Assembly (NCBI RefSeq): GCF_003025555.1
Contig: NZ_PYMH01000005.1
Location: 186,001-250,000, forward strand
Length of the DNA stretch: 64,000 bases
Reading direction: 5' to 3'
Source of the DNA: Photobacterium lutimaris
GTDB lineage: Bacteria > Pseudomonadota > Gammaproteobacteria > Enterobacterales > Vibrionaceae
The notes beneath the pieces were generated by a model. That model saw only the letters and a program-made list of their open reading frames with translations, had not been told where the DNA came from and made no database searches. Position numbers and translations under genes: made by a program. Positions 32,298 through 42,188 of this stretch are shown one piece after another. Numbering within the stretch: position 1 is the first letter of the stretch; every line of letters begins with the position of its first letter.

Positions 32298-35200
32298 ATG
32301 ACCATGCAAAGTGATGTTTTAGGTAATGAATACGATGATTTGGTAAAAATATTATCCAGAAGAGCTGAAATTGATCCTGATTCTACAGTCTATAGTTTTC
32401 TCAAGGGGGGAGAGACTGTATCTGAAAGCTTGACGTTTTCGGAGCTCGACAGCATATCAAAATCTTATGCTACTCAGCTTAAAGAGCACCTATCTTTTGA
32501 CGAGTGCGCAGTATTGCTTTATCCCGCTGGACTTGATTTTCTCACATCATTATTTGCCTGCTTCTACGGTGGAATTATTGGTATTCCGGTACAAATGCAT
32601 GGTTTTTCTAGGCTTCCTGAAATGTTGCCAAAGATTATGAAGATAGCAGAGTCAGCCGGTACCACGACGATCCTCACCACATCAACGATGCTAAATAAGC
32701 TCGCAAATTTAAAGCAAAAAATCCCAGAGCTTGATAATTACAACTGGGTTGCGACTAATACATTGGAATCGCGCTGCGAGCAAGCTTGGCAACCGGTACC
32801 TATCACTCCGGAAAAGGTTGCCTACCTGCAGTTTACTTCCGGTTCTACATCCGAGCCTAAAGGTGTCGTACTTACCCACCGCAACCTGATTGAAAACATG
32901 TTCAGCTTTGATTACCGGTGGGGTCATGACCGAAACTCGAGGATGGTGACATGGATGCCCCACTTTCACGATCTCGGTTTGATTTACGGTATGTTACAGG
33001 CTGTCTACAACGGATTCTCAACCTATATCATGTCTCCGGTTACTTTCATTCAGAAGCCATACCGGTGGCTTAAAGCAATGAGTGAGCACCGGGCTACCCA
33101 TACAATGGCCCCAAACTTTGCTTATGACTTATGTCTCCGCAAAGTGAGCGAGGAGCAACTGTCAGAGTTAGATCTGGGTAATTGGCGAGTTGCCCAAAAT
33201 GCAGCCGAGACGGTGAGAACGGAAACCCTCAGTCAGTTTAGTGACAAGTTTGCTCCCGTTGGTTTTCGCCCTGAAACCTTTTGTGTTGCCTATGGGCTCG
33301 CCGAGGCAACCTGCAAGGTGACGTCCACGCCAGCAGAAGGGATCCCCGGAACCGTGTATGCCGATAGCCATGCGCTCGAGCAGGGCTGGATCCGTGATGC
33401 TGCCGACGTGCATACGGCAAGGGAGATCGTCTCGTGCGGTGTTCCCGCGCCAAATACAGTGGTCAAGATCGTCAACCCATCGGACTTTGCCTTATGTGAG
33501 GACAACAAGATCGGCGAGATCTGGGTTGAGGGCGACATCCTCTCCCAAGGCTACTGGAAGGATAGTCGCAAAACGGCCGATGCATTCCACTTCAAAATCA
33601 GCACTGAAGTCGACGACGGCAAGTGCTACCTTCGAACCGGAGACTTGGGCTTCGTTCGTGACGGCGAGCTGTATATGACCGGCCGGCTGAAAGATTTGCT
33701 GGTTATCGATGGGGAGAACCACTATCCACAGGACATTGAATGGACTGTTGATAAATGCCATCCGTTGGTGAGAGCCGGTGGCTGTGCGGCCTTCCCCATT
33801 ACAATCGACGGCAAAGACCACCTTGGGGTCGTCCAGGAGGTTGAGCGCAATTTTAAAGCGGAGTCTGGTGAGGAAATCTTTCAGGTGATCCGCGATCAGA
33901 TCGCAAAGCATCATGCCCTGGAGGTTGCCGGCATTGTACTTCTTCGCCCTGGTGCCTTGTTGAAGACGACATCGGGGAAAGTGCAGCGTGCCGCGAATAA
34001 ACAGGGGTTCCTCGGACAGTCTTTGAAGCAGGTCGCGAGCTGGTACAGCGCTGCGCTATTGCCGGTTGTCGAAGCTCAGGAACCAGGCACGCAAGCGGTT
34101 GCTTCCGCGATGCGCTCTGGGACCGCGTACACTGCTCAGCAGTTGGAGGCATGGCTGATCGCTAAATTGGGCGAGTTAACGGCCAAGCCGGTGGATGACA
34201 TCGACAGCCAGTCGCCTTTTTCTTCTTTCGGGCTGGGATCGCGAGCCTTGGTTGGCCTTTCTGGTGAACTGGAGGAGTTCTACGGCCAGGCTGTCTCGCC
34301 GACAGTATTTTACGATTATCCGACGACTCGAGACTTGGCGCGGGCGCTGGCTGGTGAGACGGTTTCTGAGGGTGAGGGCCGCAAGGCCGGCGGCTCGCAG
34401 GAGCATGACGTTGCGGTTGTCGGCATGGCCTGTCGGTTTGCCGGCGCGGCTAACCGAGAGCAATACTGGGCCATGTTGGCCGAAGGACAGAGCAGTATCC
34501 GTTGTGCCGGTGAGTTGCCGGACGCAGGTTACCTCGACGATGCCGAAGGGTTCGATGCGGAGTTTTTTGGGATCAGCCCCCTCGAGGCTGAGCAGATGGA
34601 TCCCCAGCAACGCTGGTTGCTTGAACAATCTTGGCATGCACTCGAAGATGCTGGGATCCCACCACGCTCACTCGCGGGTAGCCGGACAGGTGTCTTTGTC
34701 GGCATTTCAGCGTCAGACTATGCCATCGAGCTTGCCAAGCAAGGTGCCGCGATAGATGCCCATGCCTGTACCGGCGCCTCTCACAGTTTGGCGGCCAGCC
34801 GGATCTCCTATTTCCTTGATTTGAAAGGGCCCAGCCTAGCTGTTGATACCGCTTGCTCTTCATCCCTGGTTGCTGTTCATCTTGCCATGCAAAGTTTGCA
34901 GCGGGGGGAGTGTGAGCTGGCTATTGTCGGCGGGGCAAACATGATCCGCAATCCTGAGTGGAACCAAGCGCTGACCAAAGCCGGCATGCTGTCTGCAGAT
35001 GCGGCTTGCCATACCTTTGATGCCAAGGCCAATGGCTATGTAAGGGGCGAAGGGTGCGGAGTGGTGATCCTGGCGCGGGCGGACAGTTCTTCCCTGGCGC
35101 ACAGCCGACCTCAGGCATGGCTCATCGGCTCGGCAACCAACCAAGACGGCCGGAGTAACGGTATTACCGCCCCGAATGGCCTGGCCCAGCAGGATGTGAT

Positions 35201-38200
35201 CCGCCAGGCATTGGCTGATGCCCAAGTCTGCCCAAGTGAGTTGAGCTACGTGGAAACGCATGGTACCGGTACCCCGCTGGGTGATCCTATCGAAATCAAT
35301 GCGCTGAAGGCGGTATTTGGCAAAACGGCGGTGGCATTGGGGGCGGCGAAAACCAACATTGGCCACCTGGAAGCCGCTGCCGGTATCGCCGGACTGATCA
35401 AAACCGTGCTGTCGATGCAGAACCAATGGCTCCCCAAGCTAGCCAACTTTGAGCAGGTAAACCCCCATATCCAGCTAGAGCATTCAGGGATTGAGCTCTT
35501 ACAGGCTGGCCGGAAGTGGAAGGCCGAGTTGCCACGCGTCGCGGGGGTCAGTGGTTTTAGCTTTGGTGGTGCGAACGCGCACGTGATCGTTCGCGAAGCC
35601 AAGGCTGCTAGCAGTCAGCCGGCAACGAACTTCAGTCCCGAGGTAACGTTATTGTCAGCCCAGTCTTCCTCAAGCCTGCAGGCGCTGGCTGAGCAGTTGG
35701 CAGGGAGGCTGGCGCAACATGCCCCTTCGGTAATGACTGACGTAAACTATGCGCTGGCTACCAGACGCAGCCACCATACCCACCGCTTGGCCGTGGTTGC
35801 CGGTTCGGTACAGCAGGCCATCGAGGCTCTGCCGCAGCAGAGTGGCTTGATAGGCCAGGCTCGTCCCGACCGTCAACCCCGTATCGGTTTTGTTTTTACC
35901 GGCCAAGGCTCCCAGTTCCTCGGGATGGGCAAAGCCCTCTATCAACAACTACCAGAGGCCAGGGCGCTGTTTGATAAGGCCGATACCGTGATCACGGCCC
36001 ATGGCCACCGCGGCTTATTGGACTTGCTAACAGGGAATGCCGGCGCTGAGCAGCTGCTGGCGACCCCGCCTTTTGCCCAAACGGCGCTGTATGTGCTTGA
36101 AGTTGCCATAGCCCGCTGGTGGCTAGCCATCGGAGTGGAACCCGCGGTGATTGTTGGCCATAGCCTAGGTGAATATGCCGGTGCGGTGATTGCGGGCTGT
36201 ATGAGTTTCGAAGATGGCCTTGAGCTGGTGATCCGCAGGGCCGAGTTGATCGATGCACTTTCTCCGACTGGAGCGATGCTGGCGGTATCGGCAACGGCTG
36301 AGCAGCTGCTCCCCTTACTGGGCAAGGGCGTCAGCATTGCGGCCAGCAATGCCCCTCGAGCCATTACGCTGTCAGGGACAGAAGCCGATATCTCGAGCTG
36401 TTGCTACCGGTTAGAGGGGGAAGGTATTGTCTATCGCCGGCTGGAGGTCAACAAGCCTTACCATTCGCCGCTGATGGCTGATGTCGCTGGCGAGCTGGAT
36501 AAGTTTACGGCAGCCATGCGCTTCTCGGCACCAGGTTATCCTTTGATTTCGAATGTGACCGGCCGACAGCATGACGGCGATAGGGCGATTGCTAGCCGCT
36601 ATTGGTCTGAGCACCTGCTGTCCCCGGTCCAGTTTGCCGAAGGGGTCAAGACCGCCGTCGATGCCGGATGTGACTTTTTCATTGAGATCGGTCCCAAACC
36701 GGTACTTTCGCAACTTGTCAGGCAGCTTGCGGGTGTCGGTAAAGAGGGCGTTGCTGCTTGTATGGACACCGAACAGCCGCTTGAGCAAAGCTTTGGGCGG
36801 GTACTGGCAGGGTTGTATACCCGCGGGGCGAATGTCGACTGGTCTGCAGCCCTGGGGGGCAAGCGTCGTTGTCAGGTACCGTTGCCAACTTATCCGTTTA
36901 CCCACAAACCGTATTGGGTGGCCAGTCAGTTGTCACCGTCTCAGGATGTTGGCACTCCGCTCGTTGCAGAGAGCAAGAACGGGGCGGAGGCATCGTCCGA
37001 ACCGGTTGTCGGGCTGATTGCCAACGTGCTTAAGATCGACCGTTCGTCGCTCGATCCCAACAGCACATTCTTCGAGTTGGGGGCCGATTCGATCATTTTG
37101 GTGCGGATGATAGGCCAAATTGAAGACGTCTTTGGGGTGCAGCTTTCGATTCGACAAATTTTTGAGCAGCTGACGGATGTCCAATCATTGGCTGATTTTG
37201 TCGCCGAACATGCGGTAGAAAGCCAAGTTGCCACGCCGCCAGTCTCAGCCAGCTCTACTGCCGCGTGCTGTGCAGAAGTCAGCGAGCCGGCTAGCTTGCC
37301 GGTATCGCATTCTTTGCCGGAACGTGCCACCAACCCTCAATATCATGGATTGTTCGAGCAGCAGATCAAGCTGGTTTCGGAACTGGTCCAGTCCCAACTG
37401 GCACTGCTGGGTACCGGTCAAACCGTTAGCGACAGCAGTAATAAAGTGGCCAATGTGAGCGGCAAACCAGAGGCGAAGGCCAGCGCAAAGAAAGTCGTGC
37501 TGCCACCGTGGCGTCCGCGTACCGATGACGAAAATAGTTACAGCGAGCAGCAGAAGCAGCTGCTTGATCAGTGGATACATACTTTTAACCGCCGTACCCC
37601 ATCTTCGAAGCACTATGCCCAGCAATACCGCACATCGCTGGCGGACAATCGAACGGTGGCCGGGTTTCGGGTCAGCACCAAGGAAATGCTCTACCCCTTG
37701 GTGGTTAAGCAATCTTCTGGGGCGCGTTTGAACGATGTTGATGGCAATGAATACATTGATCTGACCATGGGGTTTGGCGCCAGCTTGTTTGGTCACAATC
37801 CGGACTTTATCAATCAAGCAATTGCCGAACAGCTCCATGAGGGGATGCCGCTGGGGCCACAGTCTCCGCTGGTGGGCGAGGTTGCCGATTTAATGTGCCA
37901 ATTGACCGGGATGGAGCGGGTGACATTTTGCAACACCGGATCAGACTCGGTGATGGCGGCTTGCCGTATTGCCAGGGCCGCGACCGATCGCAGCAAGATC
38001 GTCATTTTCAGTGGCTCCTACCACGGGACTTTCGACGGTATTCTCGGACGGGAAAACCACCAGCAAGACAATGCCGAGTCGGTACCGGTCGCGCCGGGTG
38101 TCATGCAGGGGATGATTGATGACTTAGTGGTACTGCCTTATGGCGAGCAGGTGGCGATTGACTATATTCGCGAGCACGGTGGCGACATTGCCGCAGTTCT

Positions 38201-41200
38201 GGTCGAAGGTGTCCAGAGCCGCCGCCCGACACTTCAGCCGAAAGCGTTCTTGCTGACCCTGCGTGAGCTTACTTCTGTGCAGGGCAATGTGCTGATTTTT
38301 GACGAAGTCCTGACCGGCTTCCGTATTCATCAGCAAGGCGCCCAAGGGTGGTATGGAATCCAAGCTGATATGGCAACTTACGGCAAGATCGCCGGCGGGG
38401 GCTTGCCTTGTGGCATTGTCGCCGGTAAAGCCGAGGTCATGGATGTTGTTGACGGTGGCTTTTGGCAGTACGGGGACCATTCTGCTCCTGAAAGCAGCAA
38501 TACCACGTTCATTGCGGGGACGTTCTGCAAGCACCCGCTGATGCTTGCAGCGGCAAGGGCGGCGTTGCAGCGCCTGAAAGACGAAGGTCCAGCGCTTCAG
38601 GAGCGGCTCAATGCGAAAACCGATCGGTTGGCCGACGAATTGAATCAGTTCTTCGGCGAAATCGGGACCCCGCTGAAGGTACTCAACTGCGGCTCCTTGT
38701 TCCGGTTCCAGTATACCGGGGATCTGGAGATCTTGTATTACCACCTGCAATACCGTGGTCTGTTTATTTGGGAGGGGCGCAACTGTTTCCTATCCCTGGC
38801 CCATACCGATGACGACATTGCTTATATCGTCTCGTCAATCAAAGACTGTGTCCGCGGCCTGGTCGAAACGGGCTTCCTGATCGGAAAGGATGTTCAGCCG
38901 TTGGGGGTCACGTCAATGGGCTTTGGTTCACCGGCAGGGCCGGCGGCGCAGCTTGGTGATGCGGGCAACAATGTATCGAGCCTTCCCCTGACGTCGGCCC
39001 AGCAGCATGTGCTGGTGGCGTCCGAAGCCGCGAGGGATATCGCCAGTGCATATAACGAACCGATAGTGTTGGAGTTACTGGGGCAATTGGACGTAGCTGC
39101 CCTCGAACAGGCGATAGAGCACGTAGTCGGGCGCCATCCGGCCTTGCGAACTAGGGTTAATATCACCGAAGGCGAGCAGGCTTTCGAATCCGGCGCCACG
39201 GTTGAATTGGCAACATGGCTGCTGGACGAAGAAGGGGATACCAGCCATCAGTGCCTGACCCGCTTGCTGGAAGAGGAAATCGCCAGACCTTTTGCATTGG
39301 AGCCGACCAATAGCTTGGTCCGCTTTGGCTTGGCCCGTCTTGGCAATGAGCACCATTTCCTAGTGGTTGTTGCGCACCACGCGATTATCGACGGGCTGTC
39401 ATATCACGTATTGATCAATGAGATCGGTCAGCTGTACCGACATTATAATGCAGGTAGTAAAGGTATCCCGCTTGCCCCGGCTATGGGCTTCCACTCCTAT
39501 TGTGAGTGGCTCCAGCAGAAGCCGGAACTGAGCAAGGAGCAAGCCTATTGGCAGCATCAGCTGCGCCAGTTGCCCCCGGCCCTAGATCTGCCGACAGACT
39601 TCCCGCGCCCGGCGGTGCTGGCCTGTAACGGTGGCCGATGTGTACATACGTTGGAACCTGCGTTTACCGAGCAGATCAAAGTGTTCGCCAAGCAAAGGGG
39701 CTGTACCCCGTTTATGTTTATGTTCTCGGCGTTCTCTTTGCTGCTCCATCGCCTTTCAGGCCAGGACGATATTGTGGTCGGCACACCGGTATCCATTCGC
39801 CCGAGCGCCCAAGAGGCTGAACACCTGATTGGCTATTGCCTCAACTTGCTGCCCATCCGCAGCCAGGTGGGTAGCGATGAAACCTTGGGCTGTTACTTGA
39901 CCAAAATGCGCAGCGAGTTGCTCGATGCTTATGAACATCAGCATTTGCTGTTTGCCGACTTGGTGAAGATGCTGGATATACCGCGAGATACTAGCCGGGC
40001 ACCCTTAATCCAAGCTTTGTTCAATATGGAAACCGTGGAGCAGCCCGATTTTGGACCGCTATCGGCTCTGTTCACCATTCCGCCAATCCAGTTCACTAAG
40101 TACGATATCACCATGAATGCCATGGAGCTGAATGGGGCGATTGAGCTGGTGCTGGATTATAACAGCAAGCTGTTTAGCAATGAGACCGCAGTAAGGCTGC
40201 TGCAGCGGATGGAGGCACTATTACACCGCTTCTTCAGCGCCACCGACGCTTCGGCGAAAGAGGTATCGGTAATGGCCAGCCAAGAACAGGCCCTGATGGA
40301 TCAATGGAACCAAACCGAGACCGATTATCAGGTTGGTAATCGGGGAATGGTTACCGATTTTGAGGCGCTGGCGGGGGGAGCACCCCAGCAGATGGCACTG
40401 TATTGTCGTGATGAGATCCTTACTTATCAAGCACTTAATGAGAAGGCAAATCAGCTGGCTAGGTACCTGGTTGACAAGGGTGTAAAGATTGGGGATCGCG
40501 TTGGTGTATGCCTTGACCGTTCGTCGGCACTTATCGTTTCGTTGCTTGCCGTACTCAAAACCGGTGCCAGCTACATTCCCCTGGATCCAAACTACCCTCA
40601 GGACAGGCTGGCGATGATGATTGATGACGCCGGTGTGGATGTGGTGATTGGTCAAGCCCAAACTACGCCACATAGGTTATCTGTAAGTACCAAGCTAGTT
40701 GAGATCGAGACGGTCATCGAGCAACTCGGTCAATACAGTACTGAGAACTTGGAGATAGCGATTGCCGAAGATAGCACGGCCTATATGATCTATACCTCGG
40801 GCTCAACCGGCAGGCCTAAGGGCGTCAGGCTCACCCATCGCAATGCTGCAGCAATGCTGGCATGGGGCCGAAACACATTCAGTCGAGATGAACTGAAGCA
40901 GGTCCTAGCCTCGACGTCAATTTGTTTTGATTTGTCTGTGTTCGAAATCTTTTTGCCATTGAGTACTGGCGGTGCGCTGACATTGGTCGAAAATGCCCTC
41001 GAGGTGATTGATTCTGATCAAGGCGGGAGTTACTCGTTACTCAATACCGTGCCGTCGGTCATGGTAGAGATGCTAGAACGGGGTTTGCTGCCAGAGTCAC
41101 TAGCGGTTGTCAATTTGGCTGGCGAGCCGCTGAAACCGAGCTTGGTCGAGCGGATATATTCTCAGTACAAAGGAATTAAGCTATTTAATCTTTATGGGCC

Positions 41201-42188
41201 GTCGGAATGTACCACCTATGTGAGTTACACCGAACTGCCGCCACACTGTGCTCGCGACGTACATATCGGTAAGCCGATAGATAATACTCGCTTCTATATT
41301 CTTGATGAACGATTAAATGAAGTGCCGATCGGCGTTTCTGGTGAATTATATATCGCAGGGGATAGTGTTTCGCCGGGATATTTGAATAGGGATGAGCTTA
41401 ATAAAACATCATTTATCAAATTACCAAATAAAGAAAAGGGAGCGGTTTACCGCACTGGCGATATTGTTCGCTATCGTCATAACGGAAATATTGAATATAT
41501 CGGACGCAAAGATCATCAGGTCAAAATAAATGGTTTCAGAATAGAGCTGGGTGAAATCGAGTCTGTTATTGCCCAGTCACCGGATGTGGATGAAGTGGTT
41601 GTGAAGGCTATTGCCAATGGCCAGGGAGCCTATCGCTTGATTGGTTTTGTTGGCAGTCAACATCGCACACACAGCGCTGGTCTGTTGAGTGATGAGCTCA
41701 ATAGACAGCTACGTGCCCTGCTGCCTGGCTATATGCTGCCTGAACACATCGAGGTGCTTGAAAAACTGCCTTTGACCATCAATGGCAAAGTTGATAGGTC
41801 AAAATTGACCTGGGTCGAGTGTGCACCTGAAGTGGTGGTTGATGGATGCTCGGAAAATAGAACAGAAACCCTTACTGAAATAACGCTGAAGAATATTTGG
41901 CTACAAGTATTGAACTTGGATGAAATTACATTTGATGATGATTTCTTTGCATTAGGCGGCGATTCTTTCCTGGCGATGCGCTTGGTTCAGAAAATTAAAC
42001 AAGAGTTCGATATCAGAATTTATCTCAGTGATGTCATTAACTCGCCTAGGTTATTTGAATTAGCAACCCATGTTGATTCACTGGCAACAGGCGACTCACT
42101 TGAGCTTGAAGAATTTATGGATGAAATCGGCCACTTAGATGCCGAACAGTTTGAAGGATTGTTAAAGGAAGTATTGAACGATGAGTGA
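32298..42188 (+). CDS. Hybrid PKS/NRPS: FAAL-ACP-KS-AT-ACP-aminotransferase-C-A(Ala)-PCP
   Basis: The 3296-residue synthetase starts lipid assembly. Domains: fatty acyl-AMP ligase (about 10-575; QFTSGSTSEPKG from 178), ACP1 (Ppant Ser648), ketosynthase (about 704-1100; Cys853), acyltransferase (about 1195-1500; Ser1289), ACP2 (Ser1598), PLP aminotransferase of glutamate-semialdehyde type (about 1788-2195; Lys2030), condensation (about 2225-2640; HHAIIDG at 2360), adenylation (about 2690-3190) and PCP (Ser3223). The order matches MycA/ItuA of Bacillus, which load a fatty acid, extend it by malonate and aminate the beta-keto group; here an AT is added in cis. The A-domain code read by eye is DLFNNALTY, usually Ala. 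The acidic C-terminal tail overlaps the next gene by eight bases. Confidence 0.93.
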   Translation: MTMQSDVLGNEYDDLVKILSRRAEIDPDSTVYSFLKGGETVSESLTFSELDSISKSYATQLKEHLSFDECAVLLYPAGLDFLTSLFACFYGGIIGIPVQMHGFSRLPEMLPKIMKIAESAGTTTILTTSTMLNKLANLKQKIPELDNYNWVATNTLESRCEQAWQPVPITPEKVAYLQFTSGSTSEPKGVVLTHRNLIENMFSFDYRWGHDRNSRMVTWMPHFHDLGLIYGMLQAVYNGFSTYIMSPVTFIQKPYRWLKAMSEHRATHTMAPNFAYDLCLRKVSEEQLSELDLGNWRVAQNAAETVRTETLSQFSDKFAPVGFRPETFCVAYGLAEATCKVTSTPAEGIPGTVYADSHALEQGWIRDAADVHTAREIVSCGVPAPNTVVKIVNPSDFALCEDNKIGEIWVEGDILSQGYWKDSRKTADAFHFKISTEVDDGKCYLRTGDLGFVRDGELYMTGRLKDLLVIDGENHYPQDIEWTVDKCHPLVRAGGCAAFPITIDGKDHLGVVQEVERNFKAESGEEIFQVIRDQIAKHHALEVAGIVLLRPGALLKTTSGKVQRAANKQGFLGQSLKQVASWYSAALLPVVEAQEPGTQAVASAMRSGTAYTAQQLEAWLIAKLGELTAKPVDDIDSQSPFSSFGLGSRALVGLSGELEEFYGQAVSPTVFYDYPTTRDLARALAGETVSEGEGRKAGGSQEHDVAVVGMACRFAGAANREQYWAMLAEGQSSIRCAGELPDAGYLDDAEGFDAEFFGISPLEAEQMDPQQRWLLEQSWHALEDAGIPPRSLAGSRTGVFVGISASDYAIELAKQGAAIDAHACTGASHSLAASRISYFLDLKGPSLAVDTACSSSLVAVHLAMQSLQRGECELAIVGGANMIRNPEWNQALTKAGMLSADAACHTFDAKANGYVRGEGCGVVILARADSSSLAHSRPQAWLIGSATNQDGRSNGITAPNGLAQQDVIRQALADAQVCPSELSYVETHGTGTPLGDPIEINALKAVFGKTAVALGAAKTNIGHLEAAAGIAGLIKTVLSMQNQWLPKLANFEQVNPHIQLEHSGIELLQAGRKWKAELPRVAGVSGFSFGGANAHVIVREAKAASSQPATNFSPEVTLLSAQSSSSLQALAEQLAGRLAQHAPSVMTDVNYALATRRSHHTHRLAVVAGSVQQAIEALPQQSGLIGQARPDRQPRIGFVFTGQGSQFLGMGKALYQQLPEARALFDKADTVITAHGHRGLLDLLTGNAGAEQLLATPPFAQTALYVLEVAIARWWLAIGVEPAVIVGHSLGEYAGAVIAGCMSFEDGLELVIRRAELIDALSPTGAMLAVSATAEQLLPLLGKGVSIAASNAPRAITLSGTEADISSCCYRLEGEGIVYRRLEVNKPYHSPLMADVAGELDKFTAAMRFSAPGYPLISNVTGRQHDGDRAIASRYWSEHLLSPVQFAEGVKTAVDAGCDFFIEIGPKPVLSQLVRQLAGVGKEGVAACMDTEQPLEQSFGRVLAGLYTRGANVDWSAALGGKRRCQVPLPTYPFTHKPYWVASQLSPSQDVGTPLVAESKNGAEASSEPVVGLIANVLKIDRSSLDPNSTFFELGADSIILVRMIGQIEDVFGVQLSIRQIFEQLTDVQSLADFVAEHAVESQVATPPVSASSTAACCAEVSEPASLPVSHSLPERATNPQYHGLFEQQIKLVSELVQSQLALLGTGQTVSDSSNKVANVSGKPEAKASAKKVVLPPWRPRTDDENSYSEQQKQLLDQWIHTFNRRTPSSKHYAQQYRTSLADNRTVAGFRVSTKEMLYPLVVKQSSGARLNDVDGNEYIDLTMGFGASLFGHNPDFINQAIAEQLHEGMPLGPQSPLVGEVADLMCQLTGMERVTFCNTGSDSVMAACRIARAATDRSKIVIFSGSYHGTFDGILGRENHQQDNAESVPVAPGVMQGMIDDLVVLPYGEQVAIDYIREHGGDIAAVLVEGVQSRRPTLQPKAFLLTLRELTSVQGNVLIFDEVLTGFRIHQQGAQGWYGIQADMATYGKIAGGGLPCGIVAGKAEVMDVVDGGFWQYGDHSAPESSNTTFIAGTFCKHPLMLAAARAALQRLKDEGPALQERLNAKTDRLADELNQFFGEIGTPLKVLNCGSLFRFQYTGDLEILYYHLQYRGLFIWEGRNCFLSLAHTDDDIAYIVSSIKDCVRGLVETGFLIGKDVQPLGVTSMGFGSPAGPAAQLGDAGNNVSSLPLTSAQQHVLVASEAARDIASAYNEPIVLELLGQLDVAALEQAIEHVVGRHPALRTRVNITEGEQAFESGATVELATWLLDEEGDTSHQCLTRLLEEEIARPFALEPTNSLVRFGLARLGNEHHFLVVVAHHAIIDGLSYHVLINEIGQLYRHYNAGSKGIPLAPAMGFHSYCEWLQQKPELSKEQAYWQHQLRQLPPALDLPTDFPRPAVLACNGGRCVHTLEPAFTEQIKVFAKQRGCTPFMFMFSAFSLLLHRLSGQDDIVVGTPVSIRPSAQEAEHLIGYCLNLLPIRSQVGSDETLGCYLTKMRSELLDAYEHQHLLFADLVKMLDIPRDTSRAPLIQALFNMETVEQPDFGPLSALFTIPPIQFTKYDITMNAMELNGAIELVLDYNSKLFSNETAVRLLQRMEALLHRFFSATDASAKEVSVMASQEQALMDQWNQTETDYQVGNRGMVTDFEALAGGAPQQMALYCRDEILTYQALNEKANQLARYLVDKGVKIGDRVGVCLDRSSALIVSLLAVLKTGASYIPLDPNYPQDRLAMMIDDAGVDVVIGQAQTTPHRLSVSTKLVEIETVIEQLGQYSTENLEIAIAEDSTAYMIYTSGSTGRPKGVRLTHRNAAAMLAWGRNTFSRDELKQVLASTSICFDLSVFEIFLPLSTGGALTLVENALEVIDSDQGGSYSLLNTVPSVMVEMLERGLLPESLAVVNLAGEPLKPSLVERIYSQYKGIKLFNLYGPSECTTYVSYTELPPHCARDVHIGKPIDNTRFYILDERLNEVPIGVSGELYIAGDSVSPGYLNRDELNKTSFIKLPNKEKGAVYRTGDIVRYRHNGNIEYIGRKDHQVKINGFRIELGEIESVIAQSPDVDEVVVKAIANGQGAYRLIGFVGSQHRTHSAGLLSDELNRQLRALLPGYMLPEHIEVLEKLPLTINGKVDRSKLTWVECAPEVVVDGCSENRTETLTEITLKNIWLQVLNLDEITFDDDFFALGGDSFLAMRLVQKIKQEFDIRIYLSDVINSPRLFELATHVDSLATGDSLELEEFMDEIGHLDAEQFEGLLKEVLNDE

